A stretch of DNA of 64,000 bases from Acomys russatus (lineage: Eukaryota > Chordata > Mammalia > Rodentia > Muridae): positions 8,925,651-8,989,650 of the forward strand of contig NC_067153.1 of assembly GCF_903995435.1 (NCBI RefSeq), in the 5' to 3' direction. Under the pieces are notes generated by a model. The model was not told the origin of the DNA. It saw only the letters and a program-made list of their open reading frames with translations, and did not search any database. The translations under genes and the position numbers were made by a program. Positions 45,366-57,299 of the stretch are shown here, piece after piece (the stretch's first letter is position 1; every line of letters begins with the position of its first letter).

Positions 45366-45877
45366 CAGGTTATTTTCTTCCCACCATGTATTGAACTTAT
45401 ATATGCCTGATTTTTGGTACACCTTGGTATCTGTACATTTGGTGTTAAATAAAGAAGTTTAAATATTTTTCCCGTATAGGCATTCATTCTGTCCACGACA
45501 GTATGTAGCTATCCTATTGGGTTTTATGAGTTTTTATTATGGTGATGATAGTTACCAAGTCATATTACTGTGCAGGTTAACGGTTTCCCGGTGACACTTC
45601 CACACATGCATGCACCATGATTTGTTACTCTCCATGGTCCTTACCACCCTCCTTGTCCCAATGCAGCCTCCTTTTCTTCCCTTCTTATCGTCTATTCTAT
45701 TTTCAGATTGCAAGCCATTTTAATTTTATTTTCTTTTTATTTTTTTTCCACACATGAGGGAAAAAAACATATGACTCTGATCTGTCTGTGCCTGGCTTGC
45801 TTTACTTAAGTGATAATCTTCAGTCCCACACCCTTTTCTGTTAGTGATATGATTTTATTATTCTAACTCACCACTGT

Positions 45878-45930
<53 letters not shown>

Positions 45931-46434
45931 CACATTTTCTTTATCCACTCATGTGCTGACAGGTTAGGCCTGCTTTTTGGCCATTATCAGAAATGTCTCT
46001 AATTTTATATTAACTCTGAACGGCTTGAATAGTCTAACCCAACCCTGGTAAGACTTGGGGTTGACTGATGAGTTGTGTATGCCATTCAGACAAACATGCA
46101 GAGTGATCGTTTTTTTTTTTCCCCCTAACAATTAGTTCACAGCAGTTTTCACCTTGGCAGGTCCTTTCTCCCACCAGTGTCCTCTATCCGTGCTGCCCAG
46201 GGAGACTGTCTCTTTGAGATTCATCTCCCTTTCTTCCTCTCCCTTTCTCTACACCCCACTACTGACTGTTCACACCTGTGATTTCACACCACTGAAAGCT
46301 TCTTCCAAGCCTTCTGACCTTTTCCTCCTTGTTTGGATATTATGGATTTTTCTTTCTTATAGATGAAACTAGAGAGCTTTCAAATCTAAGGATGGTTGGA
46401 ATATATTAAAGGGAGTAACTGGAAAATTAGCTTA
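45366..46434. other. mostly unique sequence
   Basis: No supported gene; a (GT)n microsatellite is listed separately. T runs near 45738 and 46110. Confidence 0.4.
45879..45928. repeat. (GT)n microsatellite
   Basis: About 25 GT units. Confidence 0.97.
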
Positions 46435-46436
46435 TT

Positions 46437-46626
46437 GTGATGCTGGAGAGACTGCTCAGAGTTAAGAACACTACCTGCTTTTGCAGAAGACTTAGTTTTG
46501 GTTCCCAGCACACACATATCCAATTTTAGTGGATCTAATGCCCTTTTCTGGCCTCTGAGGGCACTGGACAAGGACATGACCACATACATACACAGAGGCA
46601 AGCACTTATGCATATAAAACAATAAC
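46437..46626 (+). mobile_element. B3/B2-type SINE
   Basis: 'gctggagagactgctcagag', 'ttaagaacactacctgcttt', 'ttggttcccagcacacacat', 'ctggcctctgagggcactgg', 'acataaaac'-type A-rich end. The first ~75 bp keep the tRNA-like box structure of B2/B3. Sense orientation. Confidence 0.88.
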
Positions 46627-48100
46627 ACAATTAAAAAATACTCTTACTGTTAAAATTTTCTCTCGGTGCCAACTTTCTATTAGCAAAACAGGTGATTGCA
46701 AATGAGAAAGGCATGTGCCTGGAGAGACACTTGAGCTCCACCTTACCCCACAGACCCTGTCTTTTTTTTTTTTCCTCGCACATTGTTGCCCAGCTTCGAA
46801 GGGCATGCTTCAGAAGGATAAAGTGTGCTGTGTGCTTCCGTGTGGCAGTGTGATGAAACCTACCATCCATAGTTGTTCAAAACAGATCTGGACACATCTA
46901 AGATGCCATCATAGATGGAACTGGGCAAGTCACAAGTGAAAAAGAAAAGCATAACACCTTTTGCTGAGCTTTCATTTGAAATCTGAATGAAGCTGGGACA
47001 TAGATTTGCATGGGAAGCAGGGAAGAGAGGTGTCAAGTTAAGGCGCGGATGTGGCCCCTGTTCTTTGTTAATAAGTTATCCCTGTGTGTAGTGACTGTGG
47101 GACTTGTGTCTTTTGAAGGAATTCTACATTTGGAGCAGCCTTCAAGCCAGTTAAGCCAATGATAACGCTCCTTGCACCTGCCCAGTCTAAGAGTTGCATC
47201 CTGTACTTTCTGCATGGCACTCTGCTCTCAAGGTGGAAATCAGGGTTTCAAGTTTTGATCCTTGATGTATGTGGGCATTTGAAATATTCTTGGCCACATC
47301 TCATTGGTTTCTGGCAGATCTTGTTTAGAATGTTAATAGCAAAATTCAGAGGGAAAAGTAATGCAAAAGCCAAGTTTTAAGCCCTTTGGAAATTCTTTCA
47401 AAATGACACCCATTTATATGGATGGAATTGTGTACATTTGTTAAAACATACATTTTAAGTGTAAATGGAGACATGACAAAAATCATGACCATTTAATGGG
47501 ATTTTTGCCTATTTTTGTGTGAACTTCAGAACTGGCCCTGGGGTAATATCTAATTCTTACAACAGTGCTTTTGATTGTCATTATCTACCAAGATTATCTA
47601 TGATTTAAAAGCCAGAGTCATATTAGTTACTGAACAATGATTAAGTAATGTGTATATCTAAAGGAGTTTATACAGGTGTTTTAGTCTAGTATCATACAAA
47701 TATCCATATTCATTATCTTTATGATATATTCTTTAACTCCTCCCCATAACAAACAAAAAGGGAAACAAATGAACATGCAGTGCAATGTCTTCTAAAATGA
47801 CTGGATTAGATAGACTCAAAAGCTGGTGTCCCCTTAACTCATTTAAACCTCATTTGATGCTTAGATTAGTGCAGTGCTCATAAAGCTCCAAGCTCCAGCT
47901 TTTTGGGTTTAAGTCATTAAACTGCAAATAACCTAAGCAATATAAGATGGTGTTTTTGGAAACTAGAGCTCTGTAGTGTGTTACTAAGCTCAAGACAGTC
48001 ATGAAAGTTATTCCTTTTAGAAAAGAGACACCTTGGTTTTAACAAATTGCAATGAGATTCTTTCTTTATGTATGCTGATGTTTCACAGCTAGAGCCAGCA
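46627..48100. other. mostly unique sequence
   Basis: No supported gene. A weak MIR candidate is listed at 47535-47670. The 74- to 79-residue frames near 46606-46939 lack recognised domains. Confidence 0.4.
47535..47670 (-). mobile_element. possible MIR SINE
   Basis: 'ctaattcttacaacagtgct', 'gattgtcattatctaccaag' and 'gttactgaacaatgattaag' loosely follow the reverse complement of MIR (taatcctcacaacaaccct ... attatccccatttta ... gaggttaagtaacttg). Low confidence by eye. Confidence 0.35.
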
Positions 48101-48440
48101 TTCAGACAATAAATATTTATCTGGTCCCTACTACTTGCCAGGAGCAACACCGTGCTTTGTTCAAAGGAACATGAGAGAAGCCTATATGGGTTTTGATTTC
48201 ATAGAAGTCTCTAGAGTAACTGGAAGACCAGGATTATAAAAATGAGGATGTCAAAGTGTAGAGAGTCGTGTAGAGTACTATGAAGGAAAAACAAACAAAC
48301 AAACAAAACAACAACAACAAAAAACTGGATGCCACAAAAATGAACAATAGGAGGTATCAGTTTAATTGGAAGATAGAGTTTAGAGGCAGCATCTTATAAG
48401 AACTGAGATCTAAACAGAAGCAAGACGTAAGATTAACTAA
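48101..48440 (+). mobile_element. ancient mammalian repeat-like sequence
   Basis: Begins 'acaataaatatttatctggt', 'ccctactacttgccaggagc' and continues 'agtttagaggcagcatctta', 'gaactgagatctaaacagaa'. The layout recalls the same ancient interspersed sequence as around 4640-5200. It contains an AAAC/AAC simple repeat at 48290-48325. Confidence 0.45.
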
Positions 48441-48461
48441 AGAGAAATACATAGACGAAGT

Positions 48462-48530
48462 TTGGTAGCACATGCCTTCAATCCCAGAATATGGGCAGGT
48501 GTAATGAAAAGGGAGTGACTACAAGAAGTC

Positions 48531-48589
<59 letters not shown>

Positions 48590-48610
48590 TTGTCTCAAAA
48601 AAAAATCAAA
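48462..48610 (+). mobile_element. B1/B4 fragment expanded by CT/CTGT repeat
   Basis: 'ggtagcacatgccttcaatc' and 'ccagaatatgggcaggtg' are the start of a B1-like SINE. The 3' half is replaced by (TC)n/(TCTG)n simple repeat (48527-48597) and an A run. Confidence 0.65.
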
Positions 48611-48720
48611 ACAAAGTAAGTTTTTTTTAAAAGTGTAGCATACGAGCAGAATGAAAAGAAACTTCTAAAGCTTGGTGAAAGATAGAGTTTCTGCTGGTTG
48701 AAGACAGGAAAATATCAATA

Positions 48721-48950
48721 TTGTGAGATCTACATGGTGGACGTACATGGTGATGTGTGCACAGTTGGCATTCATATTGGGTGTACACAGTAAGGTCTTC
48801 TACATGTTAAGATCTATGTGGTGAGGTCTACATAGTTGGTGTACATAGTGTGTGTACATGGTGAGGTCTACATAGTTGGCGTGTATAGTGGGTGTACACG
48901 GTGAGGTCTAGATGGTGAGGTCTACATAGTAGACCTACATAGTAAAGGTA
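48721..48950. repeat. degenerate ~40-bp minisatellite
   Basis: Two clear adjacent 40-bp units, 48821-48860 and 48861-48900, differ at 5 of 40 positions and share gtgaggtctacatagttgg. A 14-bp partial unit (48901-48914), another partial unit from 48915 and more diverged units upstream from 48721 (gagatctacatgg, gtacatggtg) extend the array. No coding frame. Confidence 0.85.
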
Positions 48951-49028
48951 CAATGAACAACAATCCTCTAGGATGAATTAGGAAACAGCCAAAGACAAAT
49001 TCCTATATATTTCTTAGGTTCTACAATG

Positions 49029-49058
49029 GTGTGTGTATGTGTGTGTGTGTGTGTGTGT
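49029..49058. repeat. short (TG)n microsatellite
   Basis: About 14 TG units with one ta interruption. Confidence 0.93.
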
Positions 49059-49918
49059 ACTTTTCTCCAAACATCAGAAGCTTTTATGAGAGGCATGGTG
49101 TTTAAAATTACATTTTAAAAATAAAATGTAAGATAGCATTTTGTGGCCTGAAATATAGTTAAGTCTTCTTTCTAAAAGTATTCTAGGAACCAAACTTGGG
49201 GACCAGTTTGCACTAGATAAACATTCCACCGCAGAGCTGTCTTTCCACCACAAAGCTGTGTTCCTAGCCTCCAAAACTGAGCACATGAAATGTTCCCAGG
49301 GGTAACATATTTAGAAGATTCTTCAGCGATACTTCCAAAAACTCTTCTATAAATGAACTCCTCAGATCCTCATAGTGTGAGGAAAACTAGCAGAGGAGAC
49401 TTTATTATAAGCTCAAGCAACTTCATTCCTGGCATCAGAAACATTTAGAAGTTGGACCACCAAATTCTGTCAACGTGAATAAAATGCCATCAACCTCAGA
49501 CTCTTTCATCTACCTAACTTTTTAGTTCCAATGTTGCTTTTCTTCTCAGGCTCAAAAATATGGCCCCTGAGTCCCAAGATTATGAAATGCTGTGACATGA
49601 TGATCAAGTCATCCCCTCACAGGGCTTTGGATTGAAGTATCTCATATGATATCCTCACAAATTCAATGTCCTGATGCCTTTAGTGAAGGTACACTTATGG
49701 GACACAATCACTCAGACTAAGGTCATCGGATATAGTGGCCACTTAGGCCCAAGTAATGTGCAGTTTTACTTATTTTGATTTTAAAATATAAATGAAAATG
49801 AGTATTATAAGAAGAAAACTGGAATAAAGGGAAAGCTTCCATGTAGAGGCTCTTTGTTTCCTTCTTTAGTTTCAGATTATGTGGCTCATGCTTTAGAGTC
49901 TGTTAAGGTATGAAAGTG
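49059..49918. other. no recognised feature
   Basis: Unique-looking sequence; no gene supported. Around 49165-49260 the text 'aaccaaacttggggaccag' and 'accgcagagctg' hints at an old tRNA-derived SINE tail, too diverged to call. Confidence 0.35.
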
Positions 49919-50145
49919 GGTCCAGAAATATGGCTCCATTGGTAGAATGCTTGCCTGAATGCTTCAGATACATGAAGGTCTGAGTTCTATACCCAGCCTT
50001 CATTAACTAAGTGTGGTGGAACATGCCTATAATCCCACAAGTTGGGAAATGAAATCAGAGAATCAGAATTTAAAGGTCATCCTATGATACATAGGGAGCT
50101 TGGTGAAAGCTTACACCTCTTGAGACATTACTTTTATTTATTTTA

Positions 50146-50182
<37 letters not shown>

Positions 50183-50210
50183 AAAAGAAAAAGAAAGAAA
50201 GAAAGAAATG
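49919..50210 (+). mobile_element. RSINE1/B4-type SINE with long A tail
   Basis: A tRNA-like head ('tggctccattggtagaatgc', 'ttgcctgaatgcttcagata', 'tgagttctatacccagcc') is followed by a B1-like body ('gtggtggaacatgcctataa', 'tcccacaagttgggaaa', 'tcctatgatacatagggag'). An A run of about 30 and a (GAAA)n tail follow at 50150-50208. Sense orientation. Confidence 0.78.
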
Positions 50211-51589
50211 CAAGAAAGCTGACATAGAATAACATCAGGAACAGAAGACACCAGAAAGAGTGCTTTCTGTTTCCTTTTGGTGGTTGGGTTTTAAAGACAG
50301 AGAGATTTTGGAGCAACTCTATTGGTAAATCATTCCATCTGACTACTATATGGAATTATCATGCCTGTCTAGTAAATCACAAAATAAGTTGTGTGTTTCA
50401 TTTAAATTAGTGGCTCCAGTCTTCCTATTGTGCTTTTCCAAATAATATACCATTTGGTACATCAAACATGTGGCTAAATTTTCTTTGACTTCAAACATGT
50501 CTAAAGAAACTAGAATTGTATATGTATCTTCCTATAAAAAGAAAATAAAATACGCATTCCTCAGAGTATATATATCGGTATAAACCAAGTGTTAAAGATG
50601 ATATAAAATTATTTTATTAGTAAGACTTTCCAATCAAAATAGTCTCTGGTACATTTAAAATACCAATATTTGAATTTATAAGAGACAATGAATCAAAATT
50701 ATGAGCATATAAAATAAATGCAGAGTATACCATCTGTGAAATGATAATATGGTCTCAGTGATAAAAATAGACTTAAACTATGCAACTTGAATAAAACTAT
50801 GGGTCAATGAATAGCTTTGACCCTTACAACATTGCCTAGCACAATATTTTTAGCCTTAAAGATGGTGATTAACACCTCTGGTTAGTTGTGCTTTGTTCTT
50901 TTTGTATGACTCTTGCTTAAAAATAGTTGGGGCTATAACAGGTATTGAATTGTTACAGATTTGGCGATGAAATGAGACTTTGAAGAGCCTTTTAAACAGT
51001 GATACAAGAAGCTCAAAGTGGAAACATCTTAATAGGAGTAAAACACATAGGAAAATGTTTTCCAACTGAATATTATTGTTTCTATCTCAAAAACAGGTTT
51101 CCAAAAGGATAATAGGGAAGTGCTCATGGATATTCAAGCCACTGTTATATCTCTGATTTAATTGACGGCATTTGTGTCCTTCTAATTCTTTGTTTTTAGA
51201 GAAAGAACTGAAATATAATGGCAGTTAGAAATGAAGAATAAATCACATATCCTGTCCTCAGTTTTTCTCTTCCTCACTCCTCTCCTTCTCCCCTAATGCA
51301 TTTTGAATAATTCTTTTTTCCTCTTTAAAATGAAATATATAGGTATGAAACTTTGAATGCAGCTGAATTTAGGCTTAGAAACTGTATTACTTTTTTTTAG
51401 CTTAACAATCCTGGAAGTATTACAATAGTAAATATCCATTAGTTTTCCAATTTTTTAATGTATTTTCTCTCCAACATTAGTATGCACCGCCCACCTTCTC
51501 TTCATCATTTAAATGGTCGTCTTCTATTTATACTTCCCCTCCTATTCACTTGCCTTGTCCAGCCTTGATGTGAGACCTTTTGCATTGTC
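50211..51589. other. mostly unique sequence
   Basis: About 1.4 kb, AT-rich, with no supported gene or repeat. Confidence 0.4.
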
Positions 51590-51780
51590 TTTCTGTATCT
51601 TGTTTTATGGTCTTTGGTTGTTATCTCTTGGAGGCCTGCTTTGTTTCTGAAGGGAAACTGAAAAGGAGTTGAGGATGAGGGAAGATGGGCAGGAGCTGGG
51701 GAAAGTGGAGCAGGGAGAAACTGTGCTCAGGATGTAATGTATGAGAGAGGAGTCTATTTTCAATAAAAACTCAAGTTTTT
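51590..51780 (+). mobile_element. L1 (Lx-type) 3' terminus
   Basis: 'cttggaggcctgctttgttt', 'ctgaagggaaactg', 'aggagctggggaaagtggag', 'ctcaggatgtaatgtatgag', then 'tcaataaaaactcaag' match the extreme 3' end of an Lx-type L1 in sense orientation, including the AATAAA signal. Confidence 0.68.
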
Positions 51781-51924
51781 AATACCTGTGTATTGTCACC
51801 ATCGGTCTCTTCTCTTTACTTTGGGAAACGCACCTCTTTCCATTTCTAGTTCTTAGTTGTTCCCAGCTTTCCATTCCACTGACTCCCATATTATTTTCTT
51901 TTATTATTATTATTATTAATTTTT

Positions 51925-52110
51925 TTCTTGTGATGGCAAGATGGCTTAGTGGTTAAGAGTGCTCTTCCAGGGAACCCAGTTTCAAATCTCAGCACCCACA
52001 TAGCAGCTCACAACCGTCTGTAACTCCAGGATCTGATGCTCATAGACATACATACGGGCAAAACATCAGTGCACATAAAATAAAGGTAAATAAATTAAGA
52101 AACAAAATAA
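51925..52110 (+). mobile_element. B2/B3-type SINE
   Basis: 'gcaagatggcttagtggtta', 'agagtgctcttccagggaac', 'atctcagcacccacatagca', 'gctcacaaccgtctgtaact', 'ccaggatctgatgctcatag', 'cacataaaataaaggtaaat'. The tRNA-like head and the B2/B3 body and tail are all recognisable on the + strand. It follows a (TTA)n run at 51900-51920. Confidence 0.93.
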
Positions 52111-53073
52111 ATTTTGTCTTTTTTAACGTATTTATTTATATTATTACATATATACAATAAACTACCTACAGCTAGAAGAACAATGAAACAATCAGGAATT
52201 ATATAATTGTTACTTTGATAGTGTTTTGGCTATGTGTATTTGGCAACCTTGGAGAAAGCATCCTTCCAATCTTGGTGTGCCCAAAATTCTGAATGTAAAT
52301 CAATATCTATCATATCTCAGCTTTATAAACTTAAAACATCTATCTAGACCTAAAAACATCATAAACCCTAAACAAATAAGCTTTTTTTATAAAACTAAAG
52401 TATTTGATCTTTAACCCCATCAGAGACTTAAGAAGGAATAAAATTAATTGCCTGAGTAACCAGGAAGTGCAAGTTCGCAGCTTCCGAAAGGAAAAATGAC
52501 AGAGACGGTTTGCTCCCTAACAGTCACCCAAAATACTATATAACGGAGTCCCGTTTTCTGAAAGTAGCTATTCAAAGATCACATCTGTGAATTCCAGATT
52601 TCTAAAGAAATCAGTTTTCTCATCGGATTGGTCAGGATTTCTTCAATAGCAACTAATACATTTAAAAAATCAAATCAATTGTAAAATTTAAAAAAACAAA
52701 ATATATTTCCATCAAGGTGTTTGATATCAACTGAACTTTTCATTCTGTTTATTTTCAATTAGGTTTCTTTCTGTTTTGGTCAACAGCTGAGGAAGACTCT
52801 AGTACTGGACATTATATAACTGGGTTCCCCAGAAAGAGCCCCTAAAGCTTTTCCATCCCACACCTTCTGTCCTCAATAATTCCTTCAGCTTACATCTGGT
52901 GCACCAGCTAACAAGTCCATGCCTTGCTGCCTGACCTTTAATACCTCTGAAAAGAGTCACTAATGGAATACTTTGATCTTTTATATTTGCCCCAAGAACA
53001 AGAAACTTAACATGAAAAATAGGTAACAATTACAGCCCATAACTTAAATCCCTTTGCAATATCCTTTCTCACT
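52111..53073. other. no recognised feature
   Basis: AT-rich sequence; no supported gene or repeat. The 76-residue antisense frame 52799-53029 is not recognised. Confidence 0.4.
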
Positions 53074-53079
53074 GTAAGG
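53074..53079. repeat. LTR target-site duplication, left copy
   Basis: gtaagg, repeated at 53479-53484 around a TG...CA element. Six bases is the size made by class II (ERVK) integrases. Confidence 0.7.
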
Positions 53080-53376
53080 TGCAGGAACCAGGTCCGACTG
53101 GGCTGCCTGCCTGTCTTGCTGTTTCATGTCCTGTTTCTAGCAGCTTCCATGTCTGTGTTTATCTTGGTTAGCTAGTCATGTTTACTGCTCTGAGAACGCA
53201 CCCCTCCCATCCTCGAGACTTTTCCTCCTGTGTGCAATCACCTCTTGAGGAATTTCACCTGGGAGGAGGATTCCTGTTTTGCTGCCTATAAGAAGGCTCT
53301 TTGGCACTCTGGACGAAAGAATAATAAACCGCTGCCGCGGCGGCTGCTGCTCTCTTAGCATGAAGGACCCGCTGTG

Positions 53377-53419
<43 letters not shown>

Positions 53420-53478
53420 ATGAGTTAAATCTGCAGTCCCTCGCCTCGACTTGGTACCGCAGTTGCACGGGCACCACA
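53080..53478 (+). mobile_element. solo LTR, class II (ERVK)-like
   Basis: The 399-bp element begins TGCAGGAACC and ends GCACCACA. A TATA-like box (tataagaa) sits at 53287-53294 and an AATAAA signal at 53323-53328. A GC-rich segment (ccgctgccgcggcggctg) follows. The spacing TATA-AATAAA-GC-rich R/U5 is typical of rodent ERVK LTRs. A (TG)n microsatellite has expanded in U5. No primer-binding site or internal region follows, so it is a solo LTR from LTR-LTR recombination. The family is not named. Confidence 0.72.
53379..53419. repeat. (TG)n microsatellite within the LTR
   Basis: About 20 TG units in the U5-like part. Confidence 0.96.
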
Positions 53479-53484
53479 GTAAGG
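53479..53484. repeat. LTR target-site duplication, right copy
   Basis: Exact copy of 53074-53079. Confidence 0.7.
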
Positions 53485-54370
53485 TGGCAGCTAGTGAGGT
53501 GCAGAGCATCTACACAACACAGCTTTTGCTGATGGATGATATTGGAGTTACCAACATGGTATGTTGAGAAGGGCAGTTAAGATGTCCAAAGAGAAACACT
53601 GCTGACTCAGGAATAATGTACATGCTGGGCATAAATTATTGGACTATAAGTGGTGACTGGCGATAGAGAAATATCCAGCTTAATTTAGGAGAAAGATAAG
53701 TAGTCTACAACTCCAGAGTCCTGTGTTGGGCCTTGAATTACTAGTTTGCTGTGATATTAACTGAGGATGTAACATGTCTTGGTTTTCTTGCTATCTTCAC
53801 TAAAATGTGTGGATATATATTTGTCAGAGGCAGTATATAAGGAATGCTTTCCTTCTAAAAATCGTCTTGAGGTGCTGAGAGTCTACCAAGCATCCAGAGG
53901 AAAGAAGAGGACACTGTGGTCAGGTGAGCATGATGAACATTTGTGCCAGCTGCATGAATGACCCCAGTGGTGCTCATAAAGCAAGTGTTGCAAAGGTTTC
54001 CATGCCTGATTAGGATGGTTCCATCACCAGCAGACGGAGTCTTCACTGAATGACTCAAGAAGAAGGAAGCTCTCCATTCTGAGCTCACACACGAGGAGCC
54101 CTCATGGAAGAATTAGAGAAGACTGATGATTTCCATGGTATTGTAGAACATAGTCCTCCAAGCAAACCAGCCATCTTCATCAGATCAGTGTGTTTGCTTG
54201 CAAGGGGCCGTTGGGAGTGGTCTTACTTCTTGTTGATATCCCCTCAGGGAGAGTCAATAGAATCGTTGAATCCTCATCTACTTTTCCAGGAGTACCCCTT
54301 TCTCCCTCTCCCAGTAGCACATGTTCATCAGGTCTTCTAGAAATTTATAGGCTTAGAGAGGTTAGTTGAA
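53485..54370. other. no recognised feature
   Basis: No supported gene or repeat. Confidence 0.4.
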
Positions 54371-54564
54371 AGGGGCTCCATTAGCCAGGCACAGTGACAC
54401 ATGCCTGTAATCCCAGCATTCAGTGAGGCAGAGGCAGGAAGATCTCTGTGAGTTTGAAACCAGCCTGTTCTACAAAGGGAGTCCAGGACAGCCAAGGCTA
54501 CACAGAGAAACCCTGTCTTGCAATACAAAACAAAAAAGACAAAACAAAAGGGCGCAGGCTCCAT
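54371..54564 (+). mobile_element. B1 SINE
   Basis: Sense B1: 'gccaggcacagtgacacatg', 'cctgtaatcccagcattcag', 'ggcagaggcaggaagatctc', 'gtttgaaaccagcctgttct', 'aggctacacagagaaaccct', A-rich tail. Aggggctccat at 54371-54381 and gcaggctccat at 54554-54564 agree at 9 of 11 positions and are the likely target duplication. Confidence 0.95.
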
Positions 54565-56197
54565 CTATGAGGTATGAGGAAGCCATAATCAATGATGGGT
54601 GAAGACTCTAATGTAGCTGCTTTGGGGTCACCCATACTCCTTCCAGGAATTATTCACCCATTTTCTGTAATAAGCTCAATAAACCCATTTGTTCTCCACA
54701 AGGAATGCTAGTGGAATTGCACTTTGGTTGTTCCTGCCTAATGAGAAGAGAGTAGACATCGCTTATGTTTCCCTAGAGAAGGAATTTGTGCAACACATGG
54801 CCACCCACAAAAATCCTTCCCAAGGAACTACTTTTTTTTTCTTTAGTTACTGCTAACCCCTTCTGTCAACACAATCATGGCAAATGTCTTCCTGGAGTGT
54901 TCAGACAGTGAACATGTGAAACTTTTCACCAGGGAGCAGGATTCATCATGTAAATGGACAATTTTCCTTCTTGAATGGCTCCACTTATAACCCTTGGGGG
55001 ATATTCATCATCACAGCTTCCTCCATGTGGTCCACAGAAGGGCAAGAAACCAGGGGAGGAATGAAAGACGAAGATACTCACAGACACGAGAAGGTGAGAC
55101 ACAAAATTCACTCTCCTATGAAGCGCCTTTTCCAGTGGTTCCTGAGACCAGTGTGATTCCTGAACACGAATTCTCTAAGACGAGTCAATATAATTGCTAA
55201 TTATTATAAAAGTGCTTCTTTCCTTAAGGTAATCAAAATTTATATTTATGTGACATAAAAACTGGTAGACCCTAAAGCAAGTATGTATTTGTAAATTAAG
55301 TTTGGATATTTAAGGCTATTGGCTAGGCTCTGTTGATGAATTAATTATTAGGTAGAGAATATCAACTACTGAATATTTTAATACCTTCCAAACTCTAAGA
55401 AATGAAAAATTTTACTTCCTCTGTACAGAAAATTAAAGTCCAAGCTCCAAAACAGGATCTAAAATCCCTTTGGATTAAACAGATGTTCAGGCGTGAATCT
55501 CTTCTTCGTAGGCTTGTGTTAGTCCCGCTAACTCGGACCCCTCAGGCACTGGCTCTTGTTGTCGTCTCATACAATTAAGTGCGCTATGAGTTCCAAATGG
55601 GAAACATGAAGTCATAAAAGTATAGACAATTTTGGTTTCTCCAAGTCTTCACAAGTTTTCAGAAAAGGAAATCAGTGTGGTTTAGGGTCTGGAATGGTGA
55701 TAGGAAGAGAGCGGGGTTTTAGCGGAGCCTGCTATCAAAGTGAACCTTCTTGTATATCATTCTACAGTCCCTGAGTACTGCAGCTTTTGAGGGGATGGTT
55801 GCAAAGGAAAGGAAATTATGTAACAGCTAGTTTGCTCCGAAAGTGAAATCTGTTCGTCGTTTGGCTGGTATTTACCAGTGCCAGAGGTCAAAAGCTACCA
55901 ATACGAGAGCTAGTGCATTCTTCCTCAGTGAATGTCTCCCAGGCTGTAGGGCCTCACAACTCCTTTCAAGTCTATCTCTGTTGCCTTCACAGGATTTTAA
56001 TCACAAACATTCAGTCAGCCACAAACACATTCCTCCACCATTCCTTCATCGATGTCTTAAGAATGAACTAAATTGTGAACTTACTTTAAAACAAAACTGA
56101 ATACTTGAGATGTCTGGCTGCTTCCTATCAGTACAAAAAAATATTGATTTGCACAACAGCTGCAAGTCATTTATGTATGAATTAAGTTGTACACAAA
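54565..56197. other. mostly unique sequence
   Basis: No supported gene. Frames of 61-85 residues here overlap on both strands and have no recognised domain. Confidence 0.4.
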
Positions 56198-56266
56198 GAA
56201 GAAGAAGAAGAAGAAGAAGAAGAAGAAGAAGAAGAAGAAGAAGAAGAAGAAGAAGAAGAAGAAGAA
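56198..56266. repeat. (GAA)23 triplet repeat
   Basis: About 23 uninterrupted GAA triplets on the + strand. Confidence 0.98.
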
Positions 56267-57299
56267 ACAGTTGCCTATAACAAGGAAAGTATAATGGTCT
56301 CCATGGAGAGAAATAGATACGGCTATATCTTTTTAAAGTTTGTTAATATAAAAACTTACCTTGACAGGGTTGAAGACCAGATAGTTTAGTTTTACAATTA
56401 AGCTTAGTTGTTTAGGGGTTAAGATGTCTTTAGGTCTAGATAGATGGGGAGACAGGATGTTCAGGTTAACAGATATGATTCTATAGATAGATAAAATAAA
56501 ATAGATAAGGTCTTAAAAAACCTCAGAGTCCTACAGAATGTGACATTTAATGTTTTTTTTTTATTATTTTAAAAATTCTTTGACAACATGGCAGGTTGTT
56601 GGAGGTAACAAAGATCAAAGAACCCCCTTATGGAGATGGGTTCAAATGTGGCAAACAAGCCACTGGGCAAAATGTCCTTGTTTCAAATTCTGCCTAAAAA
56701 TAGGCAAGCTTAGATATAGGCAGAGTAGATGGCCAAACTCTGCTAAGACAGGGTAAACAAGTCCTTAGTTCCTGTGTCACAAATATGTCTGTCAGATATA
56801 CTGGGCCAGAAGGCTGAAGATGATGCTCCAACATTATAGAGAGTTTTGGGTGACTGTTTAGACAGCAAACTGTCTCTGTTTTTGTTTTGTTTTTCTTCTT
56901 CTTCACTTTGGGAGTGCTGGAATTTTTCTAAAGCCATTTAGTCTTTCAATAGCACAATGAGTGGCTGGCCAGCCATGTTATCCAGACCACTCTTCCCATG
57001 AAAATAAAAGGAATTTGAAGTGATGAAAAAATATCCATACTTTGAAAATTAAATTAACATCCTTTTCTATTATGAGCTATCAGATTCCCCGAAGGTGAGA
57101 AGTGTGAGATGATAAATGCTGTAACATCAGCAAAGAAAATGGGAGGCAATATTTGAGGTGCATTGCAAAACCTGAAACCATTGGCTATAACGTGCTTGGT
57201 CAAATGTTCCGAAATGTCAAGGCTGCTTTGAGGTCTTTTCTCATTGACAGCTTTTCCCCATGGGTGATCTAATCGCTATTGTTTTTTGACTGGCCAAAA
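56267..57299. other. unassigned, possibly retroelement-derived
   Basis: The text 'gatagtttagttttacaatt', 'ggggttaagatgtctttagg' and 'ctagatagatggggagacag' has the A/T/G-biased look of old rodent retroelement DNA. I cannot match it to a family, and no LTR ends or ORF landmarks are visible. Confidence 0.25.
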
